Positions 18,052 through 28,118 of a stretch of 64,000 nucleotides of DNA are shown here, in pieces. Source of the stretch: Vibrio amylolyticus. Its GTDB lineage: Bacteria; Pseudomonadota; Gammaproteobacteria; Enterobacterales; Vibrionaceae. The translations under genes and the position numbers were made by a program. The DNA lies in the NCBI RefSeq assembly GCF_023145695.1, contig NZ_JAJHVV010000007.1, positions 186,001-250,000 of the forward strand. Direction: 5' to 3'. The notes below the pieces were generated by a model. The model was not told where the DNA came from. It was given only the letters and a program-made list of their open reading frames with translations, and ran no database searches. Numbering within the stretch: the first letter of the stretch is position 1; every line of letters begins with the position of its first letter.

Positions 18052-20007
18052 ATGATAGGCATAAGTTCACAGCCATACCCTTTAGGGGCGACACTAAGCC
18101 AGCACGGATGCAACTTCTCTATTCATGCACCTGACCAAAAAGAGATCGCTTTGGTTCTTTTTGATGCGGCAGACAATCAAACAATTCATTCGATCGATAA
18201 TGATTATGCGGGCATCAAACATATCTTTATCGATGAGATTCAAGCTGGACAAAAGTATGGGTTTCTCATAGAGGTTGATGGGCACCCACACCTACTTTCC
18301 GACCCTTACGCAAAAGCACTTGAAGCACCTTTGTATTACCAGCCACCTTTTAGCTCCCAAACCAGTTTCGAATTACCAAAGTGCCTTGTAACTAATGACC
18401 AATTTGATTGGCAAGATACAGCGCCTCCTCGCATTCCACGCGAACAGACCATTATTTTTGAGACTCACGTAAAAGGGGTTTCTCAGCTAAATCCAAACGT
18501 GCCAAGTGCAGCTCAAGGAAAATACCTTGGCCTTGCGAGTAAAGAGATGCTTAGCTTCTTTAAACAGCAGAGCATTAACACCATTCAGTTGCTACCCATT
18601 GCAGCCTGCATGCACGAGCCACATCTGCTTAATATGGACAAAGTAAATTACTGGGGCTACAACCCTTATCTCTTTATGGCACCCGATCCACGATACGCAG
18701 AGCGTGATGCCGTAACAGAACTAAAAACAACAATTCGGGAGCTGCACAAGCAAGGTATCGAAGTCATTTTAGATGTGGTGTACAACCACACTGCGGAATC
18801 AGGTGAAGACGGTCCTATATTCAACCTCAAATCGTTAGACTCAAATTACTACCTAAAACATGGAAATCACTTCGCCAACTTCACTGGGTGCGGTAATACC
18901 GTTGATTTAAGCCACCAAGCTTCCCTGAACTTAGTCATGGACACACTGCGCTACTGGGTCAGTGAATACCATATTGACGGGTTCCGATTTGATTTAGCGG
19001 CGACACTTGGCCGCGAGGGTGAGCACTTTAATAATCAAGCGGCTTTTTTCAAAGCCGTTGCTCAAGACCCAATATTAAAGCAAGTGAAGCTCATTGCTGA
19101 ACCATGGGATATTGGCCCTAACGGTTATCAAGTGGGTAATTTTCCATTAGGTTGGAATGAATGTAATGACCGTCTACGCGACATCACACGTAGTTTTTGG
19201 CGCGGTGATAAAGGCTATTTAAAAGAGTTTGCCACTCGTATCATGGGCTCCCGCGATCTCTATAGTGCCGCCAATTGGCCCTACAATCTGACCGTGAATT
19301 ACATCACTTACCATGATGGCTTTACGATGCAAGATTTAGTCTCTTACAAACATAAGCACAACAATGCAAACGGGGAAGAGAACCGAGACGGGCATGGTGA
19401 TAATCGCTCTGACAACTACGGTGTCGAAGGGCCAACCGAGAATCCTGCGATCATAGAGCTACGTGAAAAACAGAAGCGAAACTTTATGGCGAGCTTACTG
19501 TTTGCCTTTGGCATGCCACACATCCTAACGGCCGATGTACTTTCTCATTCACAGCAAGGCAATAACAATGCTTACTGCCAAGATAACGAACTGAGTTGGT
19601 TAAACTGGGAGCAGGATAAAATCCAATCGGCATTTCAAGCCTGGCTCGCCGATATGATTAAGGCAAGGCATAGCTATATGGTGCCATTTCTTCATGCGTT
19701 TAGTGGAGAAAGCCGTAACGACAATCGTATTTTCTGGCGCCGAGTGGATGGAACCTACATGGAGCATGATGATTGGAACAATTTAAGCTCTGTTGCTTTG
19801 CATTTGGGAATCGGAAAGTCTGGTGATGAGATGATTTACTGCATCAACCAAACCAATGCGCCAGCAAGATTTAGCTTACCTCCTGAGCAAGGTCAGCAAT
19901 GGAAAATGATATGCAATACTGATTCCCATGAGCTGCATAAAACCATGGACAAAAAGCAGGTTTTAATTGCACCGACATCAATGGCCATCTTTCACCTTAA
20001 AAAATAA
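18052..20007 (+). CDS. GlgX-like glycogen/maltodextrin debranching enzyme (GH13)
   Basis: 651-residue cytoplasmic alpha-1,6-glucosidase of the isoamylase/GlgX group. An N-terminal CBM48-type domain (residues 1-~130) precedes the GH13 barrel. Catalytic residues are nucleophile D314 (GFRFDLA), acid/base E350 (IAEPWD) and D422 (YHDGF); VVYNHTAE is conserved region I. It would debranch limit dextrins entering through LamB, or glycogen. The start lacks a strong ribosome binding site. It is divergent from lamB and shares the MalT-box region, which points to control by maltose. Confidence 0.9.
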   Translation: MIGISSQPYPLGATLSQHGCNFSIHAPDQKEIALVLFDAADNQTIHSIDNDYAGIKHIFIDEIQAGQKYGFLIEVDGHPHLLSDPYAKALEAPLYYQPPFSSQTSFELPKCLVTNDQFDWQDTAPPRIPREQTIIFETHVKGVSQLNPNVPSAAQGKYLGLASKEMLSFFKQQSINTIQLLPIAACMHEPHLLNMDKVNYWGYNPYLFMAPDPRYAERDAVTELKTTIRELHKQGIEVILDVVYNHTAESGEDGPIFNLKSLDSNYYLKHGNHFANFTGCGNTVDLSHQASLNLVMDTLRYWVSEYHIDGFRFDLAATLGREGEHFNNQAAFFKAVAQDPILKQVKLIAEPWDIGPNGYQVGNFPLGWNECNDRLRDITRSFWRGDKGYLKEFATRIMGSRDLYSAANWPYNLTVNYITYHDGFTMQDLVSYKHKHNNANGEENRDGHGDNRSDNYGVEGPTENPAIIELREKQKRNFMASLLFAFGMPHILTADVLSHSQQGNNNAYCQDNELSWLNWEQDKIQSAFQAWLADMIKARHSYMVPFLHAFSGESRNDNRIFWRRVDGTYMEHDDWNNLSSVALHLGIGKSGDEMIYCINQTNAPARFSLPPEQGQQWKMICNTDSHELHKTMDKKQVLIAPTSMAIFHLKK

Positions 20008-20019
20008 TCACAAAAGTGT

Positions 20020-20050
20020 GAGCGGTGCACGTGACGCACCGCCTCTTTCT
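20020..20050 (+). terminator. Terminator of the glgX-like gene
   Basis: GCGGTGC (20022-20028) pairs with GCACCGC (20036-20042), then CTCTTTCT follows. It lies about 15 bases after the stop. Confidence 0.65.
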
Positions 20051-20147
20051 CACTTATGGGTATAGATTATTATTCATTGATATGCTTACTAATACCATCT
20101 AGAATGACGCCATAAAAATATAATTATTACAGTAGTTGGCTCAATAA

Positions 20148-21920
20148 ATGGCTTTACCCAAACTGATTATACGCACGCTACGGCCGTGTATATTCCTATT
20201 GGCAATAGGAATGATCTATCTAGCTTATCAACAACTTAATGCATCTGAAGAAAAAGCTTATCTACAATCAAAAGCAAATATCCACACTGCCTCATTACTT
20301 ATTTCTTCACACGTAGAAGCAGCTGCAAGCAAACTGTATCTTCTGCATGATGCACGCAGTAATTCTTCATTTAAAGCACTGGCGTCTAATATTCTCAATA
20401 GTACACTCTACTACTCTGATATTTTGCTCGTAGACTCTTACGCTCAGCAATTCACCTCTATCGGTCACTCTGAACCAGACGCAAAAACATTAAAGCAATT
20501 GACGTGGCGACCTATTTCAGGGTTATCTGCCGAGTTTTCTATATCCTCTGTCTACCAAACCTCAAACAATCGATGGGTGTTTGCTACACGCTACAAACCA
20601 AATATTCGAGAAGAGCTATGGATTGAGTTCGATCTTCAGTACGGATCTAGCCTATTAAGAGGTATGCGTACCTTAGAAAACGGGTACTTATTCGTGGTCG
20701 ATAAAACTACGGGGCGCTTGCTCTTTCATCCCGAGCCAAAAAGAATTGGAACAGCTTCTATAAGCTACAATTCAGGTATAAAAAATCTCATTGATTCAGG
20801 TAGTGAGTACGGCACTTTTGAATACTATTATAAGGGCCAAAACAAGATCTCCGCCTTTGATGCGAGTAACGGAATCAATATGGTCGTTATCTCCGGCACC
20901 GATAGAGCAGATATCGTCGCGACGTCACGTCAATTTATTTTAACTGCGATCATTCTCGTTTCACTACTCGCCATCATCGTTTCTGTTAATTATCTGATCA
21001 TTCAGCTTAATATTGCACTTTCAAATTTAAATACGAAACAAAGCATCGCCGATTATAAACATCAGTTACGCTCAATATTGGATCGTTTTTGTCATCATAA
21101 AGGGGTGCAGTTTTGTCTGCATAATCAAGATACAGGACAATTCTCTACCATTGATTTTCATGGTAATGAGCAAGTTATATATACAAATAAAGATCTTTCA
21201 GCCACTTATACGCCAAAGTCAGATGGTATTTACTATTTTGGCAAGCGCAACGGTGATGCCTTAGCACAAAAGCTTCATATCACGTCACGCCACTATACGA
21301 TTCCGTTATTTAATGTTCACGGTTTAATCGCAATCATCTACATGCCGATGTTTTTCCCGACACATCGCAGCTTATTACAGATGATACGTAATGGGTCTGA
21401 AACAGCGTTAAATAACTTGTTGCTGAATCAAAAGATACAAAGTAAAGATGTGATGACCAATCTCGATAACAAACTCACTATCCGAGATCACATTGATGAT
21501 TACTTAAAAGAAGAGCATGTCTATCTCGCCCTTATTGACATCGATAAATTTCGATTGATTAATGATACGCACGGACACGTGGCTGGCGACAACATTATCG
21601 CCCACACAGCAAAACTAATGCAAACTTGCTTTCCTTTACCTAAAGCCATCAGTCTGGCTCGATTTAGCGGAGAAGAGTTCGGGATACTTTTCAAAGCAAA
21701 TGATGAAAATCATGCTTATGATCTGTGTGAAATGTTACGTCATCAAGTTGAAAAAGCATCGCTTAAAACAAAGCAAGATTCGATAAAATATACGGTAAGC
21801 ATTGGAATAACCTCAGTCAACGAAAGTCAGCACTCTTCCATCGGCCGTGCAGATAAAGCACTTTATCAAGCCAAGGGGTTAGGACGAAACCAAGTGGTTC
21901 TTAATACATTCCAAGAGTAG
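20148..21920 (+). CDS. Membrane-bound diguanylate cyclase with Cache-type sensor
   Basis: 590 residues: a TM helix at ~10-27, a periplasmic Cache-like region (~35-260) with FVVDKTTGRLLFHP, a second TM at ~265-290, a linker or GAF-like region, and a C-terminal GGDEF domain. The active-site loop is SGEEF (507-511), a functional variant, preceded by IDIDKFRLINDTHGH. The RxxD inhibitory site that normally sits about nine residues before the loop is missing, so product inhibition may be absent. The enzyme makes cyclic di-GMP in response to an unknown periplasmic ligand. It is convergent with a PilZ gene that could be an effector. Confidence 0.9.
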   Translation: MALPKLIIRTLRPCIFLLAIGMIYLAYQQLNASEEKAYLQSKANIHTASLLISSHVEAAASKLYLLHDARSNSSFKALASNILNSTLYYSDILLVDSYAQQFTSIGHSEPDAKTLKQLTWRPISGLSAEFSISSVYQTSNNRWVFATRYKPNIREELWIEFDLQYGSSLLRGMRTLENGYLFVVDKTTGRLLFHPEPKRIGTASISYNSGIKNLIDSGSEYGTFEYYYKGQNKISAFDASNGINMVVISGTDRADIVATSRQFILTAIILVSLLAIIVSVNYLIIQLNIALSNLNTKQSIADYKHQLRSILDRFCHHKGVQFCLHNQDTGQFSTIDFHGNEQVIYTNKDLSATYTPKSDGIYYFGKRNGDALAQKLHITSRHYTIPLFNVHGLIAIIYMPMFFPTHRSLLQMIRNGSETALNNLLLNQKIQSKDVMTNLDNKLTIRDHIDDYLKEEHVYLALIDIDKFRLINDTHGHVAGDNIIAHTAKLMQTCFPLPKAISLARFSGEEFGILFKANDENHAYDLCEMLRHQVEKASLKTKQDSIKYTVSIGITSVNESQHSSIGRADKALYQAKGLGRNQVVLNTFQE

Positions 21921-21951
21921 GTTTTTCAACGCTCAATAGGTATTAAAGAAT

Positions 21952-21988
21952 AAAAAACGCAGGCCATTGAATATGTCCTGCGTTTTTT
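21952..21988. terminator. Bidirectional terminator
   Basis: AAAAAACGCAGG pairs with CCTGCGTTTTTT around a 13-base loop. It serves both the convergent GGDEF and PilZ genes. Confidence 0.88.
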
Positions 21989-22005
21989 ATTATTACGGCG
22001 AACTT

Positions 22006-22794
22006 TCAAAGAAGAAATTGATGCCTCGCATGATCAAATGATAGCTTTTCAAGGAGCTCATTCGCCACGTCTTTACTTCCATCATCAAACTGAATACCGT
22101 AGGTCCAATATTGGCTCGAAAGCTTTTTATTTTTAACAATGCCGCTCACCAATGCACTTTTATCAGGGCAATCTCCATCAAGTATTTTCACTTCAACGAT
22201 ATTCCCTAATTTATAGTTATTGGTGTCTCTATCCGTCACCACTTGGCATCCTGTATTAGAAATATCCCTAATATGGCAAAGATACTTATGTCCTTCAGGA
22301 TCAAGTAACCCATCTAAGGCAATTTCCAGTCGAGCCTCAGAGCGTAATCCCGTCGCTAACTGAGTTGCTTTCGGTAGGGAAATAAGAACTAAGCACTCTG
22401 GACCTGCATCCACCACATACTCAATCTTACTCTTAAAGTAGATTCTTGCGCCCTCTCCTTTCTGAGAGATCGCACACGCTTTTATGGCGTATCCACGTTG
22501 AAAGAAAACGGTAAACTCTTGTGGGCTGACATCAGGCTTTTCTAGAAGAAGTAAATTGTTTGGGTGAATACCAATAAATTTAGAACGGCACTTCAGTACC
22601 TTTCCTGTTGGTGTTGAGATCACAAAAGCAATGTCACTGAGAGGGCTTACTTGACGAAAGGCGTCTTCACCATAAACAATGCTAGTCTCTGTGCTTGTCG
22701 CCTCTTCTTTATGTTGCTCTGCGTCAGAAGAAAGCTCGATCGCTTTTTTTTTCTCATTTTTAACTTGTGCTTCATCTTCTATTTTATTCGTCAT
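22006..22794 (-). CDS. PilZ-domain cyclic di-GMP receptor (VCA0042/PlzD-like)
   Basis: 262 residues in two beta-barrel domains after a charged, disordered ~45-residue N-terminus: a YcgR-N/PilZN-type domain (~50-145) and a PilZ domain (~150-255). The cyclic di-GMP motifs are R151-x-x-x-R155 and D177-ISNTG-182. The domain order and spacing resemble V. cholerae VCA0042 (PlzD). It is likely a cytoplasmic effector linking cyclic di-GMP to motility or surface behaviour; its partner is unknown. Confidence 0.88.
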   Translation of the reverse strand: MTNKIEDEAQVKNEKKKAIELSSDAEQHKEEATSTETSIVYGEDAFRQVSPLSDIAFVISTPTGKVLKCRSKFIGIHPNNLLLLEKPDVSPQEFTVFFQRGYAIKACAISQKGEGARIYFKSKIEYVVDAGPECLVLISLPKATQLATGLRSEARLEIALDGLLDPEGHKYLCHIRDISNTGCQVVTDRDTNNYKLGNIVEVKILDGDCPDKSALVSGIVKNKKLSSQYWTYGIQFDDGSKDVANELLEKLSFDHARHQFLL

Positions 22795-22934
22795 ATCAAA
22801 AGCCTATTTTGTCTAGCCGATAACTATTTAGGTATAAGATAGGAATAGGGTTTCATCAAGGTTGAACAAATCCATTTGTTCATAAAATCATATAACGCTA
22901 TTTCAAATTCATTACTTATAACGTACTGATCAAA

Positions 22935-23678
22935 CTATGGTTGTTGCTTTGTTGGGGCCAAAGCGATTTCACGAATACACACGCCTTGTGGTTGCTGATA
23001 TGCAAACACCACAGCTCGGGCTATATCAGCCGCGGCCAAAACGCCACCCATAGACTCTTTCCAAGAGTCATAGCCCTCTTTAATCTCTGTAGAAGTAGTA
23101 TGTGAAAGCAACTCTGTTTCAACGGCTCCTGGTGCAATTGTAGTGACACGAACGTTCGACGAGGCGACTTCTTCGCGTACATTTTCAGAAATAGCATGTA
23201 CCGCGAACTTAGTACCGCAATACGCAGCATGGTCTGGGAACGTCTTTTTACCCGCGATTGAGCTAATGTTGATAATTGTACCGCTGTTACGAGCCTTCAT
23301 TGGTGCTAGCACCGTTTGCATGCCGTTTAGTAGCCCCAGAACGTTCACATCAAACATGCTTTTCCATTCAGACGCATCTTGAGTATCAATCTGGCCTAAT
23401 AGCATAGTGCCTGCGTTGTTCACCAAGCAGTCTGCTGGGCCGAATTCTTTCTCAGCTTTCGCAATAGCCGCTTCAAAGCTCGCTTTATCAGTCACATCTA
23501 CTTGTTCACATAGAGTATTAGGAAGATTCATTGCTTCTAAACGCTCTACACGACGTGCCAGTAATAAAAGAGGATGGCCCTGGTCGCTAAAATGACGAGC
23601 GATGGCTGCACCAATACCTGAGCTTGCACCAGTAATAACGATTAGGTTTTTAGTTTGTTGTGTTGTATTCGTGTTCAT
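22935..23678 (-). CDS. SDR family NAD(P)-dependent oxidoreductase
   Basis: 247-residue classical short-chain dehydrogenase. The nucleotide motif is T16-GASSGIG-G23, NNAG is at 87-90, and the catalytic Y153-CGT-K157 follows a Ser near 140. TIAPGAVETELLSH is the usual substrate-loop lead. The ribosome site AGGAAAA fits the start. It is divergent from a LysR gene, the common SDR/LysR regulatory pairing. Its substrate cannot be read from the sequence. Confidence 0.92.
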   Translation of the reverse strand: MNTNTTQQTKNLIVITGASSGIGAAIARHFSDQGHPLLLLARRVERLEAMNLPNTLCEQVDVTDKASFEAAIAKAEKEFGPADCLVNNAGTMLLGQIDTQDASEWKSMFDVNVLGLLNGMQTVLAPMKARNSGTIINISSIAGKKTFPDHAAYCGTKFAVHAISENVREEVASSNVRVTTIAPGAVETELLSHTTSTEIKEGYDSWKESMGGVLAAADIARAVVFAYQQPQGVCIREIALAPTKQQP

Positions 23679-23869
23679 CTTTTTTCCTATTTATTCGGAC
23701 AGGCCATTTTTAAAAAATCTAAGAAGAGTTCGAAGCGCTCTCCCTAAGCAGTGACGCCATATTAAGTGAGACAGCATTGTTGATATATAGCCCTATAGTT
23801 AAAACACTGTTGTCATACAGCAACAATAAGCAGACAATGGTTCAAGGACTGCAAAATGGAAACGAAACA

Positions 23870-24763
23870 ATGAGTATGGTTAATGACATAAATCTAGCAG
23901 ACGTTCGATCGTTTGTTTTGATTGCACAGCTTGGCAACTTCACCAAGGCAGCCGAAACACTCGATGTCTCTCGTTCACACGTTTCTCGACAAGTTAGTAA
24001 TCTAGAAAAACAGATTGGTGCGACATTACTCATACGTACTACCCGAACGCTCAATCTCACGAGCGCTGGCGAACGTTTCTATCAGCAGTGTCAACAAGCA
24101 CTAGTACAAATAGACCAAGCACTTCTTGGCGTGTCTGATGACATTGACGTTATACAAGGTGAAATACGAGTGAACTGCGTGGGTGGCTATCTAGGAGAGG
24201 AGATGGTGGCGCAGTATGCGAGTGAATTTATGCAACTCTACCCTGATGTCACCATCAATTTGGATTTTAGTAGTCACCGTATTGATCTTATCAGTGACGA
24301 CTTTGATGTAGCCTTTCGTATGGGAACGATAGACGATGCGGGGTTTGTTGCGCGTAAGCTGCTCGATGTTGAAATGGGCACCTTTGCTAGCCCGAATTAT
24401 CTCGAAAAATATGGCGTTCCCGATAGCCCTAAGTCACTTAATCAGCACCGCTGTTTAACGGGTTCAGTTCGAAAATGGACCTTTTACAACTCAGCTAACC
24501 ACGAGGCCGAAGTGTCGCTTAAAGGGCATTTACAGTGTAAAAATGGACGAGTGCTAATGCAGAGCGCAGTTAGTGGTAACGGCATTATTCGAGTGCCTAG
24601 GCTTTACTGTTTAGCTGAATTAGAACAAGAGAAATTAGTCGATGTATTTGAAGGTTGGAATATTCCTAGTGTCGACTTTTCTATTTTGTACCATCAAGAC
24701 AGATATAGACCAAAACGTTTGCAGGCGTTCATTCAGTTTATGGTAGAGCGTTTTTCTAACTAA
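23870..24763 (+). CDS. LysR family transcriptional regulator
   Basis: 297 residues from the chosen start, with the N-terminal LysR HTH (VRSFVLIAQLGNFTKAAETLDVSRSHVSRQV) and a substrate-binding-like effector domain. The open frame extends 31 codons upstream, but LysR proteins normally start close to the HTH, so I use the ATG at 23870 (23876 is also possible). It is divergent from the SDR gene, its likely target. Confidence 0.9.
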   Translation: MSMVNDINLADVRSFVLIAQLGNFTKAAETLDVSRSHVSRQVSNLEKQIGATLLIRTTRTLNLTSAGERFYQQCQQALVQIDQALLGVSDDIDVIQGEIRVNCVGGYLGEEMVAQYASEFMQLYPDVTINLDFSSHRIDLISDDFDVAFRMGTIDDAGFVARKLLDVEMGTFASPNYLEKYGVPDSPKSLNQHRCLTGSVRKWTFYNSANHEAEVSLKGHLQCKNGRVLMQSAVSGNGIIRVPRLYCLAELEQEKLVDVFEGWNIPSVDFSILYHQDRYRPKRLQAFIQFMVERFSN

Positions 24764-24794
24764 TTACCTATCTCGATGCCTAAAGAAAAATAAA

Positions 24795-24840
24795 TAGAAA
24801 AGAAAACGCCCTAGCTCAACTCTTCGTTAAGCTAGGGCGT
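24795..24840 (-). terminator. Terminator of ribB
   Basis: A perfect 11-bp stem, ACGCCCTAGCT (24806-24816) with AGCTAGGGCGT (24830-24840), is followed on the minus strand by a U-rich run. It could also slow transcripts from the LysR side. Confidence 0.82.
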
Positions 24841-24877
24841 ATTATTCGTATTCAGCGAAACTAAATCGCTTTTGGCA

Positions 24878-25534
24878 TTAAGCGAGCTTTAAATCATGCT
24901 CAGTGCGGTACATCACCATATCTTCAATCGTCAGGATTGGCATATTGTGCTTACGACTAAACTCAACCAGCTCAGGCGTTTTCGCCATAGTCCCATCTTC
25001 GTTCTGAACTTCACACAGTACACCTGCAGGCTGAAGACCAGCCATCTGCATTAGGTCGACTGTACCTTCTGTGTGGCCACGACGAGTCAATACACCACCT
25101 GCACGTGCGCGCAGTGGGAAAACGTGACCCGGACGAGCTAAATCGTCAGGCTTCGCGTTTGGATTAGCCGCTGTTTTAATCGTTGTAACGCGGTCTTGTG
25201 CAGAAACACCTGTTGTCACGCCAACTTTCGCTTCAATCGACACGGTAAATGCCGTCTGATTCGCACTGTTGTTGTTTACAACCATAGGTGGCAGTTCAAG
25301 TTTCGTTGCTTGTGCATCCGTTAGGCATAAGCAAACAATGCCGCTGCATTCGCGGATCATCAGTGCCATTTGAGCATTCGTAAGGTGCTCGACTGAATAG
25401 ATAATATCACCTTCGTTTTCACGATCTTCGTCATCAAGCAAGATGACACCTTGGCCTTTTCTTAAAGCCTCGAGAGCGTTTTCAACACGTGTGATTGGGT
25501 TGCCAAATTCGGCAAGAACTGAAGACTGATTCAT
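24878..25534 (-). CDS. ribB: 3,4-dihydroxy-2-butanone-4-phosphate synthase RibB
   Basis: Forms the four-carbon riboflavin precursor from ribulose 5-phosphate. 218 residues, the usual monofunctional length, with [12 protein letters not shown], the acidic metal/active loop, [15 protein letters not shown] and the C-terminal [14 protein letters not shown]. No GTP cyclohydrolase II domain is fused. I chose the ATG at 25534, preceded by AGGAG, over an in-frame start at 25555. It sits behind an FMN riboswitch, so flavin status controls it. Confidence 0.96.
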   Translation of the reverse strand: MNQSSVLAEFGNPITRVENALEALRKGQGVILLDDEDRENEGDIIYSVEHLTNAQMALMIRECSGIVCLCLTDAQATKLELPPMVVNNNSANQTAFTVSIEAKVGVTTGVSAQDRVTTIKTAANPNAKPDDLARPGHVFPLRARAGGVLTRRGHTEGTVDLMQMAGLQPAGVLCEVQNEDGTMAKTPELVEFSRKHNMPILTIEDMVMYRTEHDLKLA

Positions 25535-25599
25535 GGTTAAACTCCTAAATATCACCAGAATCAGGGCTGTATGAGGGATAAAAATCCAAAACGAAATGC

Positions 25600-25640
25600 G
25601 TCAGTAGGCATCACCAATCAAGTTAGTGTTGCCTACTGAC
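25600..25640 (-). terminator. Attenuator hairpin in the ribB leader
   Basis: An 11-bp perfect stem, GTCAGTAGGCA with TGCCTACTGAC (25600-25610 and 25630-25640), lies between the FMN aptamer and ribB. A modest U-rich stretch follows. It is the likely expression platform. Confidence 0.65.
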
Positions 25641-25647
25641 GTGTTTT

Positions 25648-25792
25648 CATTCTCTCTCATCCGGACTTTAACCGTCGGCTCTGGGTTTGCACCAGATCTG
25701 CTGACCTCGACGTATCGAGCGCTCGCGGGCTGATCTTATCAATATAAAAAATAAGAATTACCGCCGGTGGGGAATTTCGCCCCGCCCTGAGA
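25648..25792 (-). promoter_or_regulatory. FMN riboswitch (RFN element)
   Basis: On the minus strand the conserved RFN segments appear in order: CAGGGCGGGG with CCCCACCGGCGGTAAT, a variable arm, AGCCCGCGAGCGC, GGTCAGCAGATCTGGT, and CCAGAGCCGACGGTTAAAGT with GGATG. Binding of FMN is expected to shut off ribB. Confidence 0.95.
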
Positions 25793-25900
25793 ATAAAAAA
25801 TAAATGTATGTGCTTTTTTGCCTAGGCTATTTAGCCATAAACTCAAGCGTGGCTATGTTAGCGTGTTATTTCGCTTAAAACTACAATGCCTTGCACGAAA

Positions 25901-27325
25901 CTAGCGGATAAACAGCTTACCAATCACCTTTTGCGCAATATTTCGCCACTTCAGCATCATTCGGCCACGAGTTAGCCAACTTGGCGTTATTAATACGGTT
26001 TTTTGATTCGAAAACGCTTTAAAGCCTTCAATGCCATGATAACGCCCCATACCTGAATCACCACTGCCGCCAAAAGGCGCGTCATCGAGTGCGACATGCA
26101 GTAACGTATCGTTAATGCAAACGCCGCCACTGTGCGTGTTCTGCAGAACATGAGTTCGTAACTCTTTATCATCGCTCATTAAGTACAAGGCCAGCGGTCT
26201 TGGTCGCTCATTGATAAAAGTGGTCACTTCATCCATAGATTCATAGCCGATCACGGGAAGTAACGGGCCAAAGATCTCTTCTTGCATCACCAGCATATCG
26301 TCCGTCAGTTCAGTCAGAATATGAGGCAACATTTGATGTTCAATAAGCTTGTCACAATCTATCGTTTCAACGTTAGCGCCTTTCTCTTTGGCATCTTCTA
26401 AATAGCGTTGTAAGCGAGAGTGTTGACCTGAATTAATGATACTGGTGAGATTTCTTTGACCTTTTTTAACGGGAAATAACGATTCAAATCGTTTGAGATA
26501 AAGCGCGCCAAATTTAGCAACTTTGTCTTTCGGCACAAAGACATAATCAGGCGCAACACAGATCTGACCGCTATTGATCGATTTGCCCAACATCATCGCA
26601 TCAATCGCTTTCTTAAGATCAGCGTCTTGACCAACAATCACGGGGGATTTCCCACCAAGCTCTAATGTAACCGGAGTCAGGTTTTTCGCCGCGGCTTGCG
26701 CAACTTTTCGGCCAACGGCTGTCGAGCCTGTAAACACTAAGTGATCAAAAGCCAAAGAACTAAAATGAGCAGAGAGAGAAACACCGCCCTCAATCGAATA
26801 GATATGCTCACTTAAACAAGAGAACACTCGGTTGAGTACTTCATTGGTATGCGGTGTCGCTTCACTCAGTTTAACCATTACACGGTTACCTGCGGCAATC
26901 GCCGTGACGATAGGTGCAAGGCTTAATACGATAGGGAAATTCCAAGGAACCATGACGCCAACCACGCCAACAGGCTGGTATTGAATTTGAGCTTTAGAAG
27001 GGGCAAGCAATAAGCCAGCAGAGCGTGCATCTGGCTGCATCCACTTTTTAAGTTTTTTTAGCGTGTAATCAATATGATTGACCGTGGGCATAAGATCGCA
27101 GATCGTGCTGTCAAAGGTTGAACGAAATCCGTAATCTTGATTCAACGCCTCCACAAGATTTGATTTATTCGCCAATAACTCAGCTTTAAGCTTTCCAAGC
27201 AGTTCTACACGTTCATCATAACTTGGGTAAGGCGATTGCTTATATTTCTGTTGGACTTGTTCAAAAGTGACAACGAGCTCTTGTTCCGCTGCGAGTTGCT
27301 CTTCATTACCACACACTAATTCCAT
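25901..27325 (-). CDS. Aldehyde dehydrogenase, coniferyl-aldehyde-dehydrogenase type
   Basis: 474-residue NAD(P)-dependent aldehyde oxidase. The Rossmann anchor N129 is in VMVPWNF, general base E222 in LELGGKSP, and catalytic C256 in NSGQICVAPD. Absence of the longer N-terminus and the DYGFRS/DLMP motifs match the CalB-like class (coniferyl and long-chain aldehydes). I chose the start at 27325 after AGAGGG; the open frame continues 20 codons upstream into the gap. The lipoprotein gene 66 bases upstream is probably co-transcribed. Confidence 0.9.
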   Translation of the reverse strand: MELVCGNEEQLAAEQELVVTFEQVQQKYKQSPYPSYDERVELLGKLKAELLANKSNLVEALNQDYGFRSTFDSTICDLMPTVNHIDYTLKKLKKWMQPDARSAGLLLAPSKAQIQYQPVGVVGVMVPWNFPIVLSLAPIVTAIAAGNRVMVKLSEATPHTNEVLNRVFSCLSEHIYSIEGGVSLSAHFSSLAFDHLVFTGSTAVGRKVAQAAAKNLTPVTLELGGKSPVIVGQDADLKKAIDAMMLGKSINSGQICVAPDYVFVPKDKVAKFGALYLKRFESLFPVKKGQRNLTSIINSGQHSRLQRYLEDAKEKGANVETIDCDKLIEHQMLPHILTELTDDMLVMQEEIFGPLLPVIGYESMDEVTTFINERPRPLALYLMSDDKELRTHVLQNTHSGGVCINDTLLHVALDDAPFGGSGDSGMGRYHGIEGFKAFSNQKTVLITPSWLTRGRMMLKWRNIAQKVIGKLFIR

Positions 27326-27391
27326 ACACTTACCCTCTAAATCAACGTTAATAAGCGTTATATAATCTAATTGAACAGCGTTCAAGTTATA

Positions 27392-27970
27392 TTAATTATT
27401 CGACACAGGAATAGAAGACATCATTCGTTTTACTAAGTCAGAGGCGAGGGCTTGACGTGTTGCTTCATCAACGCCTTCTTTCATCGGCCTTTGTGCCAGT
27501 GCTTTCCATATCGGCTGTTCAACATCAGCTTGTTCGATTAAATTTGAAGGGAAAGCCGCGAGATATAACGAGCCTTTTTCTACCGCGTCTCCATCACTGT
27601 CTACGGTGATAATTCCCGTTGAAAGTAACGTTTTCGCAAAAATATCTGAATCGGTAATTTCCGATTGCTGAGCAAGCGCAACCACCAATAAGACGTCGGC
27701 CTGGAGTGGTTGCGAGACTAAACGATACCCTCTTTCAAGCATCTGCTGCTCCACCAAAGAGTGATAAAGTTGAGACGATTTTTGCCCCAGCTCTTTGTCC
27801 TTCACTAACACGGTTCCTGAACGTTCATGCCAGGCAAAAGTGGAAACGGATTCAAACTGCTGGCTATCCCCACTGACCACCACACCAAAATCCATCGGCC
27901 TTTGAGGTTCAACAGAGGTCGAGCATCCAGCAAGTAAGAGTACCGATACTAACGCGAATTTTTTTATCAT
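27392..27970 (-). CDS. DUF4136-like lipoprotein
   Basis: 192 residues with a lipoprotein signal ending LLLAGC at residue 16. The body (FAWHERSG near the start, then a helix with LVEQQMLERGYRLV and ADVLLVVALA) follows the DUF4136 pattern. Probably a periplasm-facing lipoprotein of unknown function. AGGGA precedes the ATG. It lies in the same direction as the aldehyde dehydrogenase. Confidence 0.75.
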   Translation of the reverse strand: MIKKFALVSVLLLAGCSTSVEPQRPMDFGVVVSGDSQQFESVSTFAWHERSGTVLVKDKELGQKSSQLYHSLVEQQMLERGYRLVSQPLQADVLLVVALAQQSEITDSDIFAKTLLSTGIITVDSDGDAVEKGSLYLAAFPSNLIEQADVEQPIWKALAQRPMKEGVDEATRQALASDLVKRMMSSIPVSNN

Positions 27971-28118
27971 CTATTAATCCCTGTCTTTTTATCTCACCGT
28001 CTACTGTGACCAATTTAACGCACGACAACAAGCGTGAGACAAGTGTAATGAGAGCTCCGCATCGATGCTAATAATCAGTGCGAATAATAGGTGCGAGTAA
28101 TAACCGAAGAAATTTATA

